Translations under genes and position numbers: made by a program | The notes under the pieces: generated by a model | What the model saw: only the letters and a program-made list of their open reading frames with translations | The model's database searches: none | Told to the model about the DNA's origin: nothing | Shown here: one piece after another, positions 33,549 through 41,446 of the stretch | Position numbering within the stretch: position 1 is the first letter of the stretch | Layout of the letters: every line of letters starts with the position of its first letter | Source: a virus | Reading direction: 5' to 3' (one strand) | DNA length: 64,000 nucleotides | Virus record (IMG/VR): IMGVR_UViG_3300048592_000564 | Location: 1-64,000 of that record

Positions 33549-34175
33549 ATGCCAATCCCTAATCAGGTCCGGAACGATAACAGCGACGGATTGCGAGAAT
33601 CCGACGTGACACTCGTGGTCTTCGCCCCGCCCCGCAGCGGCAGCACCTGGGTGGGACAAATCTGCGGTGACGTGCTGGGCCACGGGGTCGTGAACACCCA
33701 CACGTGGCTGGACCTTCCTGGCGTGCCGGTCCTGGCCGTGATCCGGGACCCACGGGATTGCGTGATCTCCCACTGGCGATTCCGCTGGCCCCAGGAGGTC
33801 GAGCAGTACGGCACGATTCCCCGCGAGCGGGCCGTGAACCTCGCGGCGTTCTACGGCCAGGAGTTCCTGATCCTGGAACGGTGGAACCAAACCAACGAGC
33901 CCGTGGTGCTCCACTACGAAAAGCTCCGGCGCTGGCCCACGCTGGTGTTCGACGCCCTGGAGTCAATGCTTGGCCTGCCCACAAAGAAACGCGACCGACG
34001 CCGCATCCTGGCCGCCCGGTCGCTCCGGTCCAATCGCCGCGCCCTGGAGCCAGGCCACGTCCACGAGGGCCGGGTCGGGACTTGGAAGCAATTCGTCAAC
34101 CAGGACTCGGCCCGGTTGCTCACTTGGTTGCTGGGGCCGATCTGCCGGCACTACGGATACAAGGAGGCGAGATGA
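33549..34175 (+). CDS. PAPS-dependent sulfotransferase
   Basis: A 208-residue protein: FAPPRSGSTWVGQI (5'-phosphosulfate loop, residues 25-38), VLAVIRDPRDCVISHWR (3'-phosphate binding Arg/Ser), VLHYEKLRR, and EGRVGTWKQFVNQD near the C-terminus, the RxGxxGxWK-type motif. This family moves sulfate from PAPS to sugars or other acceptors. Surrounding glycan genes suggest a sulfated polysaccharide; no PAPS synthesis gene is nearby, so host PAPS would be needed. Confidence 0.8.
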   Translation: MPIPNQVRNDNSDGLRESDVTLVVFAPPRSGSTWVGQICGDVLGHGVVNTHTWLDLPGVPVLAVIRDPRDCVISHWRFRWPQEVEQYGTIPRERAVNLAAFYGQEFLILERWNQTNEPVVLHYEKLRRWPTLVFDALESMLGLPTKKRDRRRILAARSLRSNRRALEPGHVHEGRVGTWKQFVNQDSARLLTWLLGPICRHYGYKEAR

Positions 34176-34840
34176 TTCCCAAGCAGGTTCCACTACGCGT
34201 TGACCTGGGGGGTGGGTGGCTTGACTGCGCAAGATTCTCCCGCCCCGGCGCCTACGTGGTGAACCTCGCGATCCAGCCGCTGGTCTCGCTGGACCACTGG
34301 CCCTACCGCCGTGGCAGCGGCCTCGGGGGATCGGCGGCCCACGCGATTTTGAATGGCCTGGACCCGTTCGCGTCCGAGGGCGCGCTCGGGGTCGGGTGGC
34401 AGGACCCGGCGGTGATCCTCGAAACTGGCCTTTGCGTTTGGCGCTCCGGCCCGGCGCCGGTCCTGGAACTGAAGCGCAACCCCGATTTTCTCGCCGGCCA
34501 CTTGGGCCTGCTCTGGACCGGCCAGGACCACCACACACCCAGCAACGTGGACCGGGAGCGTGATTACAACGTGATCGAGGACGCGGGCCACGAAGCAGCC
34601 GCGGGAGCGGCGCAGCGATGGTATCCAGGAATCCTGAAGGCCATTCGCTGGAGCTACCAGGCTCAGAAACGCGAAGGCATGGACACCCTGCCGGGCATCC
34701 AGGAAGCCCTGGCGTGGAAGTATTGCGGGGGCGGCTGGGGCGGCTACGCGCTATACTGCTTCGCCACCAGGGAGCACCGGGACGCCAGTGGCCTGATCCC
34801 GATTGAACCGTACCTCCGACCCGCAGGTGAGCCGACATGA
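34172..34840 (+). CDS. Compact GHMP-family sugar kinase-like protein
   Basis: A 222-residue protein with all three GHMP landmarks: VPLRVDLGGGWLDC at the start, RRGSGLGGSAAHAI (ATP loop, about 46-59), and AWKYCGGGWGGYALYCFA near 185. It also has a VGWQDPAVI patch like the QD acid/base region. It is about 100 residues shorter than typical HddA or fucokinase domains but keeps the motifs. Substrate unknown; resembles heptose/fucose kinases more than homoserine kinases. Confidence 0.65.
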   Translation: MIPKQVPLRVDLGGGWLDCARFSRPGAYVVNLAIQPLVSLDHWPYRRGSGLGGSAAHAILNGLDPFASEGALGVGWQDPAVILETGLCVWRSGPAPVLELKRNPDFLAGHLGLLWTGQDHHTPSNVDRERDYNVIEDAGHEAAAGAAQRWYPGILKAIRWSYQAQKREGMDTLPGIQEALAWKYCGGGWGGYALYCFATREHRDASGLIPIEPYLRPAGEPT

Positions 34841-35094
34841 CCACGCCCAAGATCGACAGCCTGGAGGCAATGGAACGATTTATGGACGCCGTCCAGAAGG
34901 ACTATCGGCTATTCGCCCATCCGGACACGATCCAGCAAATGAGCGACATGCCCGCCACCCGCGACTTTGCGTCCAGGTTTGAAGCGAATCGCCACCTCGA
35001 GCCCGGCGACCTGATCGCGATCGATCCCGCGGTCTGGACGTTTACTAAGCCGCCACTTACCATCGCGCCAGGAGCCACCAATGGGCGTGTTTGA
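34837..35094 (+). CDS. Small protein of unknown function
   Basis: An 85-residue protein, helical start (SLEAMERFMDAVQKDYRLF) then a short beta tail. No family. ATGA-coupled to the kinase and overlapping the next gene by 14 bases. Confidence 0.5.
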   Translation: MTTPKIDSLEAMERFMDAVQKDYRLFAHPDTIQQMSDMPATRDFASRFEANRHLEPGDLIAIDPAVWTFTKPPLTIAPGATNGRV

Positions 35095-35443
35095 TTACGT
35101 GACCTGCCGCTACGAGCTCCCGCCTGAGTTCCCCCGGGACCTTGAATGGCAAAGCAAGAGCACCCCGGCCCAGTACCTGGACCACTACGAGATCCGCGAG
35201 GATGGGTCACTGTGGCACGAAACCTATGTCCATCGGGTCGAGACTCAATCAGATGGCTATTTCAACGTGCAGATGTATCGCGACAACCCGGAGTGGAAAC
35301 GCGAGGACTTCACTGGCGAGCTGGAGATCCACAGTAGCGACGACCGGCACTGGTACACGGTCCAGTTCTGGTTCCGCGACGGCGTCGTGAAGGATTTTGT
35401 GGCCAACGCCACCCCGTTACACAAAAAGGAGTGTGTCACATGA
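35081..35443 (+). CDS. Conserved phage protein (MGxFDY-type)
   Basis: A 120-residue protein that starts MGVFDYVTCRYELPPEFPR and has WQSKSTPAQYLDHYEIREDGSL. This start and layout recur in small phage proteins of unknown function. Rest is beta-rich (WYTVQFWFRDGVVKDF). No enzymatic motif seen. Four bases of overlap with the epimerase gene. Confidence 0.6.
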   Translation: MGVFDYVTCRYELPPEFPRDLEWQSKSTPAQYLDHYEIREDGSLWHETYVHRVETQSDGYFNVQMYRDNPEWKREDFTGELEIHSSDDRHWYTVQFWFRDGVVKDFVANATPLHKKECVT

Positions 35444-36399
35444 AGGTACTGGTCACCGGAGCCGCAGGCTATATCGGGAGTGCCGTTTGCTGGAAACTCC
35501 TGGAACACGGCCACGAGGTCGTGGCGCTCGACAACCTCAAGTACGGGACCGCCGACTCCGTGCCGCCCGGCGTGCCGCTGATCCGCCGCGACCTCGCGAG
35601 CCCCCAGGATCAACTCGCGATCGTGTACGCGCTAGAGAGCAACCAGATCGAGGCCGTGGCCCACCTCGCGGCCGAGAGCCTGATTCCCCTTTCGTTCGAG
35701 CAGCCCGAGCTATTCTGGCGGGTCAATGTCACCGGTGGGTTGATGTTGCTCGACGCCATGCGGCGCGCGGGCGTGCGGCGAATCCTCTACAGTTCCACGA
35801 GCTCCGTCTATGCCGAGCACCAGCCGATGCCGCTCACGGAGCAGAGCCCGATCGGGCCCAGCAGTTGCTACGGTGCGTCGAAATATGCGTTCGAGGATGC
35901 CCTGCGGTGGATGCGTAATTTGTCGTGGGTGGCGTTCCGGTACTTCAATGTCTGCGGCGCGACCGAGCACGTAACGGAAAAGCCGTACCATAGAAGCCGT
36001 TTAGTTCCAGTGGCCCTGGACGTCGCCTATGGCCGAGTCCCAGGGCCAATGCCGCTCAATGGAATCGACTACCAGGAAACGCGGGACCACACATGCTTGC
36101 GTGATTACATTCACGTCGACGATATCGCTCAGGCTCACGTCGCGGCCCTGGAGCACCCCGGTGCCACGGGTGTGTTCAATCTCGGGATTGGACGAGGATA
36201 CACCAATCGAGAAGTCATCGAGGCCGTTCGCCGAGTAGCAGGCAAGCCAGTTCCAGTCGTCGAAAAGCCGCGCCGCCCAGGAGACCCAGCCATGCTGGTT
36301 GCTGACGCTTCAAAGGCAGGCCGTGAACTGGACTGGGGCCCGGCCTACACCACCATTGAGCAAATGATTGAAACGTGCTGCAAATACGAACAGTTGTGA
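35440..36399 (+). CDS. galE: NAD-dependent nucleotide-sugar epimerase (GalE-like)
   Basis: A 319-residue extended SDR enzyme: VLVTGAAGYIGSAVCWKLL (NAD loop), SSTSSVYAEHQ, the catalytic CYGASKYAFE (YxxxK, near 148-152), FRYFNVCGATEH, and DYIHVDDIAQAHV, all as in UDP-glucose 4-epimerase. The last codons (TTIEQMIETCCKYEQL) are echoed in a frameshifted fragment at 37471-37563, beyond the inserted HNH gene, so the present 3' end may have arrived with the insertion. Confidence 0.85.
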   Translation: MKVLVTGAAGYIGSAVCWKLLEHGHEVVALDNLKYGTADSVPPGVPLIRRDLASPQDQLAIVYALESNQIEAVAHLAAESLIPLSFEQPELFWRVNVTGGLMLLDAMRRAGVRRILYSSTSSVYAEHQPMPLTEQSPIGPSSCYGASKYAFEDALRWMRNLSWVAFRYFNVCGATEHVTEKPYHRSRLVPVALDVAYGRVPGPMPLNGIDYQETRDHTCLRDYIHVDDIAQAHVAALEHPGATGVFNLGIGRGYTNREVIEAVRRVAGKPVPVVEKPRRPGDPAMLVADASKAGRELDWGPAYTTIEQMIETCCKYEQL

Positions 36400-36408
36400 T
36401 TTTGTCCA

Positions 36409-36474
36409 TTGAACTCGTGCTTTCAAAACGCTAAAATGCGAACGGCCCGAGCGTCGTTACCGCCCGAGCCGTTC
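36409..36474 (+). promoter_or_regulatory. Promoter and hairpin leader of HNH cassette 1
   Basis: TTGAAC (36409-36414), 17 bases, TAAAAT (36432-36437), then GCGAACGGCC and a hairpin whose arms are GAACGGC and GCCGTTC (36440-36474). The same -10 plus GCGAACGGCC plus hairpin recurs before the HNH genes at 39209 and 45166. Confidence 0.75.
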
Positions 36475-36505
36475 TAACCACTTCAACCTGCAAGGAGGTT
36501 TCATC

Positions 36506-37459
36506 GTGGCTCAAACATATTCTAGCGATCCGAGGCGTCCAGCGAAAGGCCAAATTGGTGACAGGTTTGGTCACTGGAAACTCATTGGCTTTGAAAGATG
36601 CGTCAAGCGAAACAAGCTCATGTATTTGTGCAAATGTGACTGCGGAACCGTTCGGGCACTGCAACCCGGCGCGCTGTTTGGATGTACCAGTACGTCGTGC
36701 GGGTGCCATAGAACCGCGATTCCGCCAGCACCTCCGCTGCCCACTGTCGATTCCGTAGAGTTCAGGACGCTCGAGCAATATCCTGGATATGCGTTTGGAA
36801 GCGACGGGTCGGTTTGGGGTTGCAGGGCAAGAGTGGTGGGGCGTGAACGCGGAAGGTGGACCAAGATAAATGGAGCCAAGGACAAAAACGGGTATCTTCG
36901 CGTGACAATCACGACGAGGTCCAGTTCCAAGACTCTCAAAATTCATGCCCTCATCCTTGAGGCGTTTACCGGCCCAAGGCCGCAGGGTTGTGTAAGCCGC
37001 CACCTGGACGGAAACCAAGCAAATAACGCAATAGCCAATTTGGCGTGGGGAACTCCCGCAGAAAACCAACGGGACTCTATATTGCATCGCACGCACGCAG
37101 GGCTGCGAAACAGCGGACGCGACAACCCAAATGCCAAGTTGTCGTTTAGTGACGTGGCTGAGATCATGCGACTAAAGCACGAGATGCCTTGTCGGGACAT
37201 CGCGAAACGATTTGACGTAACCGAAGGTGCCATCAAGTCCATATTCTCAGGCCGAACATGGTCGCACCTCACTGGAGCTGACGAAGAGTCCCAGACAATG
37301 AACCAACATGTGCGCGAATGGATTTCCTCGATCATGCAGTCTCCGCTTGGCATTGATTCAATCGCCTCCGCCCTGGATGAACTTGGGTATCGCTTAGCCG
37401 AAAAATGCACAGGCCGACATTTCGACGAACCAAATCAAACCGCCCAGGCATGCTTATGA
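36506..37459 (+). CDS. HNH homing endonuclease with Zn module and NUMOD4-like domain (copy 1)
   Basis: A 317-residue protein, GTG start behind AAGGAGG. Residues 15-70: a C-x-C...C-G-C zinc module (LCKCDCGTV, TSCGCHR). Near 90: YPGYAFGSDGSVWGCR (NUMOD4-like). Near 150-190: ILEAFTGPRPQG, SRHLDGNQANN, NLAWGTPAENQRD, the HNH core. Then a helix-turn-helix (CRDIAKRFDVTEGAIKSI). A 60-residue C-terminal extension is absent from the other copies. It stands alone between galE and a galE scar. Confidence 0.85.
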   Translation: MAQTYSSDPRRPAKGQIGDRFGHWKLIGFERCVKRNKLMYLCKCDCGTVRALQPGALFGCTSTSCGCHRTAIPPAPPLPTVDSVEFRTLEQYPGYAFGSDGSVWGCRARVVGRERGRWTKINGAKDKNGYLRVTITTRSSSKTLKIHALILEAFTGPRPQGCVSRHLDGNQANNAIANLAWGTPAENQRDSILHRTHAGLRNSGRDNPNAKLSFSDVAEIMRLKHEMPCRDIAKRFDVTEGAIKSIFSGRTWSHLTGADEESQTMNQHVREWISSIMQSPLGIDSIASALDELGYRLAEKCTGRHFDEPNQTAQACL

Positions 37460-37470
37460 CCGATGGCCCC

Positions 37471-37563
37471 ATGACCTTCAAGTGGACGCCACCAAAGTCC
37501 CCGCTACACTTCCCTGGAGCAAATGATTGAGTCCTGCTGGAAGTGGGAGCCGAAGTCTCAATA
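37471..37563 (+). pseudogene. Frameshifted remnant of a galE 3' end
   Basis: The frame ending at TAA 37561-37563 reads YTSLEQMIESCWKWEPKSQ, matching the YTTIEQMIETCCKYE end of the galE protein at 36399, with an identical 14-base stretch GAGCAAATGATTGA. Just upstream another frame reads TFKWTP, the expected preceding residues of a GalE, so a frameshift separates the parts. It lies on the far side of HNH copy 1. A TACACT at 37505 may act as a -10 for the next gene. Confidence 0.6.
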
Positions 37564-37580
37564 ACCGAAGGAAAGTATCT

Positions 37581-37958
37581 ATGTTGAATCGACGCACCCT
37601 ACTAGGCGGCCTTGCTGCCATTGCTTCTGGAGTTTGGTGTCAAGCAAAAACACTCGCCGCCCAGCGACACGATGGCGATGGTTCGACCATCTCTCCAGGC
37701 CAGCCCACCTGCCGAACTGCCTGGGTGTCCAGTGGACGCAAGCTGGATTTCGAGCGGTTTCATCGCGAATTTTCTATGGCGAGCTATCAGGGCCACAGGG
37801 TCGTGAACGCAATCAGCGTCTCCGATCGCAAGGGACGGACCGAATGGTATATCTGCCTGTCCGACGACACGGCCGAGAATCCCTACGATGAGATGCCGGC
37901 CAGGTTTGCGGGCCTCTTGTGCGAGGAAGCCAAGCGTCGACAGGAGCCCGCCGCATGA
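37581..37958 (+). CDS. Exported protein with twin-arginine-like signal
   Basis: A 125-residue protein. MLNRRTLLGGLAAIASGVWCQA has RR followed by a hydrophobic core, a Tat-like (or Sec) signal peptide. The mature part (FERFHREFSMASYQGHR, RTEWYICLSDD) has no family I know. GGAAAG site upstream of ATG. First gene after the HNH insertion. Confidence 0.55.
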   Translation: MLNRRTLLGGLAAIASGVWCQAKTLAAQRHDGDGSTISPGQPTCRTAWVSSGRKLDFERFHREFSMASYQGHRVVNAISVSDRKGRTEWYICLSDDTAENPYDEMPARFAGLLCEEAKRRQEPAA

Positions 37959-38134
37959 AAGCGTTTTGGTGGTGGTTTTGGACAATCAGTTCATTTCTGT
38001 ACGCGATATTCTGGCTTCACGCTGCCGCGACTCGCAATACCGACCACATGATGTCCTGTTTTGCAGCAGTGATCGCCTGCGGCGCGATGACCCGAACCTA
38101 CGAGGAGAAGCCATGCACGCCTACCGCCCCGTGA
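37955..38134 (+). CDS. Small membrane protein
   Basis: A 59-residue protein with two hydrophobic segments (FWWWFWTISSFLYAIFWL and MMSCFAAVIACGAM). ATGA-coupled to the exported protein. Function unknown. Confidence 0.5.
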   Translation: MKAFWWWFWTISSFLYAIFWLHAAATRNTDHMMSCFAAVIACGAMTRTYEEKPCTPTAP

Positions 38135-38493
38135 TTGACCGCTGCTGGATTGAACGCGAGAACGGCCACCAGCGCGACTACATCGACGCCATCGTGGCCC
38201 GCTACAACCAGCTGACGCTCGACCCCGACCGCAAAGAGCGAATGGCCGCCCAGCAGTGCGTGGTCTGCTGGAAGACCAGCCGGATTGGCGGCGCGGCCTG
38301 CACCCAGAGGCAGTGTGGACTTTGCGACACCACGCTCCACAGCGGTAGCACTAACATTGACGTATTGTGCCCTGAGTGCGCGCGACGTGCCAAACTGTGC
38401 CGGCACTGCGGGGCCGACTTGGAGCTGAAGAACCGACGCACCCGAGACATGCCGGAGCGAACGCCCGATATCAAGGAGGACGAGGAGTGCTAG
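38113..38493 (+). CDS. Conserved phage zinc-binding protein
   Basis: A 126-residue protein. The core CVVCWKTSRIGGAACTQRQC, then CDTTLHSGSTNID, LCPECA and LCRHCGADLEL has four C-x2-C pairs, a pattern I recognise from small phage proteins of unknown function. Probably two zinc sites. Overlaps the upstream gene by 22 bases. Confidence 0.65.
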   Translation: MHAYRPVIDRCWIERENGHQRDYIDAIVARYNQLTLDPDRKERMAAQQCVVCWKTSRIGGAACTQRQCGLCDTTLHSGSTNIDVLCPECARRAKLCRHCGADLELKNRRTRDMPERTPDIKEDEEC

Positions 38494-38879
38494 TTTGCCG
38501 AATCGAAATCTGGCCCCACGGATCATACGCCCGTCGGCGCACCCTCGGGACGCTCGTGATCGCGAACGACGGGACGGGCACCCAGGAGATCGGGCACTAC
38601 GACTGCGCGGTCGCGCACGCGGGACCGTATGCGGGAAAACCGGGGGCATGGCGAGGCGGTCGAGTGATCGGACACCTGCGGAAGCTCTCGCCCTATCACC
38701 TTGTGCGTGAAGCCCTGGCGGCGTGCCTGGAGGGGCGGCGTAGCAAGCGGGCCGACGGTCTGATCCAGCAGGTTCGCGACGCCGAGAGCGCCAAGCCGAT
38801 GATTGCGTTCGACAGCGCGGAAGAAATGCGAAAATTCACCGAGGGGTTCGCATACCGGCCCCAGGAGCAAGGATTATGA
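38487..38879 (+). CDS. Conserved phage protein (RIEIWPHG-type)
   Basis: A 130-residue protein with GTG start and GGAG site. LVCRIEIWPHG, GTLVIANDGTGTQEIGHYD and WRGGRVIGHLRKLSPYHLVREAL are typical of a small conserved phage protein of unknown function. ATGA-coupled to the next gene. Confidence 0.6.
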   Translation: MLVCRIEIWPHGSYARRRTLGTLVIANDGTGTQEIGHYDCAVAHAGPYAGKPGAWRGGRVIGHLRKLSPYHLVREALAACLEGRRSKRADGLIQQVRDAESAKPMIAFDSAEEMRKFTEGFAYRPQEQGL

Positions 38880-39061
38880 AGCTCGTCATCCAAGAACAAA
38901 AAACCAACGGCGTGGTGGCGAAATCCAGCACGACCACAACCTACCAGCCGGACGACGAACTTCGAGAGGTTGTCCATTATCTCGTGCGATGTCTCCAGAG
39001 CCTCACCCTGACGGCCGAACGTATCGTCAAGGTGATCGAACGCGAAACCAAGGGCGATTAG
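38876..39061 (+). CDS. Small protein of unknown function
   Basis: A 61-residue protein: beta start (KLVIQEQKTNGVVAK), then a helix (ELREVVHYLVRCLQSLTLTAERIVKVI kept short here). No family. A terminator follows its stop. Confidence 0.5.
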   Translation: MKLVIQEQKTNGVVAKSSTTTTYQPDDELREVVHYLVRCLQSLTLTAERIVKVIERETKGD

Positions 39062-39077
39062 TCAAGGACGACCCAAA

Positions 39078-39100
39078 GGCCCAGGGATGGGCCACTTTTT
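39078..39100 (+). terminator. Rho-independent terminator before HNH cassette 2
   Basis: GGCCCA, loop GGGA, TGGGCC (39078-39093), then AC and TTTTT (39096-39100). It separates the phage operon from the inserted HNH gene. Confidence 0.65.
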
Positions 39101-39114
39101 GGAAATTTTGCATG

Positions 39115-39179
39115 TGGATCTGTCCACTGAAAGTCTGTACAATGCGAACGGCCGCTGGGGTGTCGCCCAACGGCCGTTC
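39115..39179 (+). promoter_or_regulatory. Promoter and hairpin leader of HNH cassette 2
   Basis: TACAAT at 39138-39143, then GCGAACGGCC and a long hairpin GAACGGCCGCTGGG / CCCAACGGCCGTTC (39146-39179). The -35 is weak (TGGATC at 39115-39120, 17-base spacing). Same leader type as cassettes 1 and 3. Confidence 0.65.
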
Positions 39180-39208
39180 TGACCACCATCAACTTCAAGG
39201 AGTATCAG

Positions 39209-40174
39209 ATGGCTAGCACCAATCCTAGCACGCGCAGCCCAAGATTCAAGGATGAAACAGGAAAACGATACGGGCGATGGCTTGTTGTGTCTCACGTCGG
39301 TGGCGAATATTGCCAGTGCAAATGCGACTGCGGAACCGTTAAAGACGTGCTTCTTGCGGCGATACGCAAGGGCCAGTCAAAGAGCTGTGGATGCGCCCGC
39401 TATGACAACCTTCCAGATTTGACAGGCGCAGTCGTCGGCAAATGGACGGTTCTGGCGATGTGCGAAAAGTCCTCACCGAATGACGCACGCCGTTGGCTAT
39501 GTAAATGCGTGTGCGGCACAGAGAAGTCGGTGCGCGACGAATCACTGCGAAACGGAGAATCTACATCTTGTCGATGCGAACAAAAGAATGCTCATCCGAG
39601 GCTGTCCACAACCGACCAGTGCCCAATATTTCCAGTCAGCGAATCGGCAATAATCAAGCATTGCCCAGGGTATCTCGGCTATGCCGTCAGCGATCACGGG
39701 GATTTGTTCAGCTGTAGAAATAGAAACGGTTTCGCTGGGGCAGCAAAGCAATGGAGGCAATTGACGCGTCTCGGGTCCGACAAGGACGGCTATCGACGGA
39801 CAGTGTTTACGATTGACGGCAAACCGCATTACGTTAGACGCTGTGTTTTAGTGTTAGAGGCATTTATTGGGCCACGTCCAGAAGGAATGATGGTGAGACA
39901 CCTTGACGGGCATAACACCAATGATCGCTTGGACAATCTGGCCTGGGGTACTGCATCAGAAAACCAGCAAGATGCTGTCAGGCACGGAACGCAATCAGGA
40001 CTAAAGGTGCGCGGTGAATCCACGCCTAACCATAAGATCACCGAGGCCGATGTTATCGAAATACGACGCTTGGCAGGAACCATGCCCCAGAGGGCAATTG
40101 GCGAACTAGTCGGATTAACCCAAACCACGGTTGGTCAAATAATCAGGAGACAGGCATGGAAGCATGTCGCGTAA
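39209..40174 (+). CDS. HNH homing endonuclease with duplicated Zn module (copy 2)
   Basis: A 321-residue protein, AAGGAG site before ATG. Two zinc modules in tandem: GKRYGRW...CKCDCGTV...SCGCARY (residues 11-70) and GAVVGKWTV...CKCVCGTE...SCRCEQ (about 75-130). Then PGYLGYAVSDHGDLFSC (NUMOD4-like) and the HNH core VRHLDGHNTNDRLDNLAWGT, then an HTH (QRAIGELVGLTQTTVGQI). Its last 19 bases overlap the start of the heptose-kinase-like gene. Confidence 0.85.
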   Translation: MASTNPSTRSPRFKDETGKRYGRWLVVSHVGGEYCQCKCDCGTVKDVLLAAIRKGQSKSCGCARYDNLPDLTGAVVGKWTVLAMCEKSSPNDARRWLCKCVCGTEKSVRDESLRNGESTSCRCEQKNAHPRLSTTDQCPIFPVSESAIIKHCPGYLGYAVSDHGDLFSCRNRNGFAGAAKQWRQLTRLGSDKDGYRRTVFTIDGKPHYVRRCVLVLEAFIGPRPEGMMVRHLDGHNTNDRLDNLAWGTASENQQDAVRHGTQSGLKVRGESTPNHKITEADVIEIRRLAGTMPQRAIGELVGLTQTTVGQIIRRQAWKHVA

Positions 40175-41073
40175 TCAAATCCCAGGCACCCTGTAGGATT
40201 TCCATCTGCGGCGGTTCGAGCGACCTGTCCTACCACTGGAGGCGACATCGTGGCTTTTTGGTCACGGCCGCGATCGATAAATACGTGACCGTCACGGTGC
40301 AGCCGGGAAATCGAATTGACACATCGCCCCAGCACCCATACGCGACCGCAGCAGGCTGGAGTTCACGCGATCTGGTCACCATCGAAAGTGACCTGCTTCC
40401 TGGAAGTGGGCTGGGCGGAAGTTCGTGTCTTATGACTGCACTCCTGCGCGCCCGCCATTCTGACCTTCCGGTTCACGAGCTTGCGATGGCGGCCTACCAC
40501 GCCGAAAGGTTTGGTCAAATCGCAGCCCCAATTGGGTACCAGGACGGCTTCGCGGCAGCGTTCGGCGGTTGCATTGCCCTGGAGATCGACCACGCGGGCC
40601 GGGTCGCAACATGGCCCGTCGCGCTCCCCGCCGACTTCGAGCGCCGCCTTGTCCTGATGAACACTGGGGTTCAGCGCCCAGCCGCCGACGTGCTAAGGAA
40701 GCAAGAGGCGGCGACCAGCACGTCACTGGTAAGCCGGGAAGCGATGGAGTCGATAGCCAATCTTGGCCACGAAATCTACGCCGATATTCGCGACAACCAA
40801 GGCCAGAATTTCGGCCCCATGCTTGATCGTCACTGGAAATACAAACGAGCAGTTGCTAGTGTGATGTCAAATCCAGCGATCGACGCATGGTACGACCTCG
40901 CCCTGGATCACGGTGCCACCGGAGGAAAACTGATTGGCGCAGGGAGCTCCGGCTTCTTTTTGTTTGTCGTCCCGCCCGACCGTCGCTACCATTTTGTCGA
41001 CACCATGACGGCCGCGGGCCTGACGGAGCTTCCGTTCCAGTTTACCGACCAGGGGGCGAGGATTATCAAATGA
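40156..41073 (+). CDS. hddA: D-glycero-D-manno-heptose 7-phosphate kinase-like (HddA-type GHMP kinase)
   Basis: A 305-residue GHMP kinase of standard length. APCRISICGGSSDLSYHW (motif 1, with the GGGSDLP-like sugar loop), FLVTAAIDKYVTVTV, LPGSGLGGSSCLMTAL (ATP loop, about 82-97), APIGYQDGFAAAFGGC (QD, about 124-139), and KLIGAGSSGFFLFVV near 256. This order matches HddA, which phosphorylates heptose 7-phosphate at C1. It starts inside the end of HNH copy 2. Other GHMP sugar kinases remain possible. Confidence 0.75.
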   Translation: MEACRVIKSQAPCRISICGGSSDLSYHWRRHRGFLVTAAIDKYVTVTVQPGNRIDTSPQHPYATAAGWSSRDLVTIESDLLPGSGLGGSSCLMTALLRARHSDLPVHELAMAAYHAERFGQIAAPIGYQDGFAAAFGGCIALEIDHAGRVATWPVALPADFERRLVLMNTGVQRPAADVLRKQEAATSTSLVSREAMESIANLGHEIYADIRDNQGQNFGPMLDRHWKYKRAVASVMSNPAIDAWYDLALDHGATGGKLIGAGSSGFFLFVVPPDRRYHFVDTMTAAGLTELPFQFTDQGARIIK

Positions 41074-41276
41074 ACGACCTCATCGAAGCGCTGACGATCC
41101 TCCTGAAATACGGGAATCCCCGAAATCCGACGCACTGCGAGCACGACCAGCTCACGATCGCGGAAATCGACCCGAACGACGTCTCGCCAGAGGACCGGGC
41201 CAGGCTCTACGAACTCGGGTTTTTAGTGTCCGAGGCCGACGAGTGCTTTATGTCATTTCGATACGGGAGTGCGTGA
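41070..41276 (+). CDS. Small protein of unknown function
   Basis: A 68-residue acidic protein (IAEIDPNDVSPEDRARLYELGF), ATGA-coupled to the kinase and sharing a base with the next gene (TGATG). The helix plus LGF-x-V ending recalls short phage proteins of unknown role. Confidence 0.5.
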   Translation: MNDLIEALTILLKYGNPRNPTHCEHDQLTIAEIDPNDVSPEDRARLYELGFLVSEADECFMSFRYGSA

Positions 41277-41446
41277 TGACACCCGAGCAAGCCATTGAAC
41301 TGATCGAGAGAACCCTTGTGGAGCAGAAGCTAGCTCTACAGGCGTGGCACGACGCTTGGCTAATGCAGGGCGAGGGCCGCGTGCTCGCGATGGTGGAGGC
41401 CCACCGGAAGACCTGCCGGGCACTGGGGATGGAGGAGAACACGTGA
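41276..41446 (+). CDS. Small helical protein
   Basis: A 56-residue helical protein starting MTPEQAIELIERTLVEQKL. Called because of TGATG coupling upstream and ATG/GTG overlap downstream. No family. Confidence 0.45.
   Translation: MTPEQAIELIERTLVEQKLALQAWHDAWLMQGEGRVLAMVEAHRKTCRALGMEENT

Noticed and set aside
35440-36399. Epimerase considered as HldD (ADP-heptose epimerase)
   Set aside because: Motif order and the FRYFNVCGA and C-terminal segments fit GalE-type enzymes better; HldD-type start and spacing not seen. It stays a possibility only if structure comparison says so.
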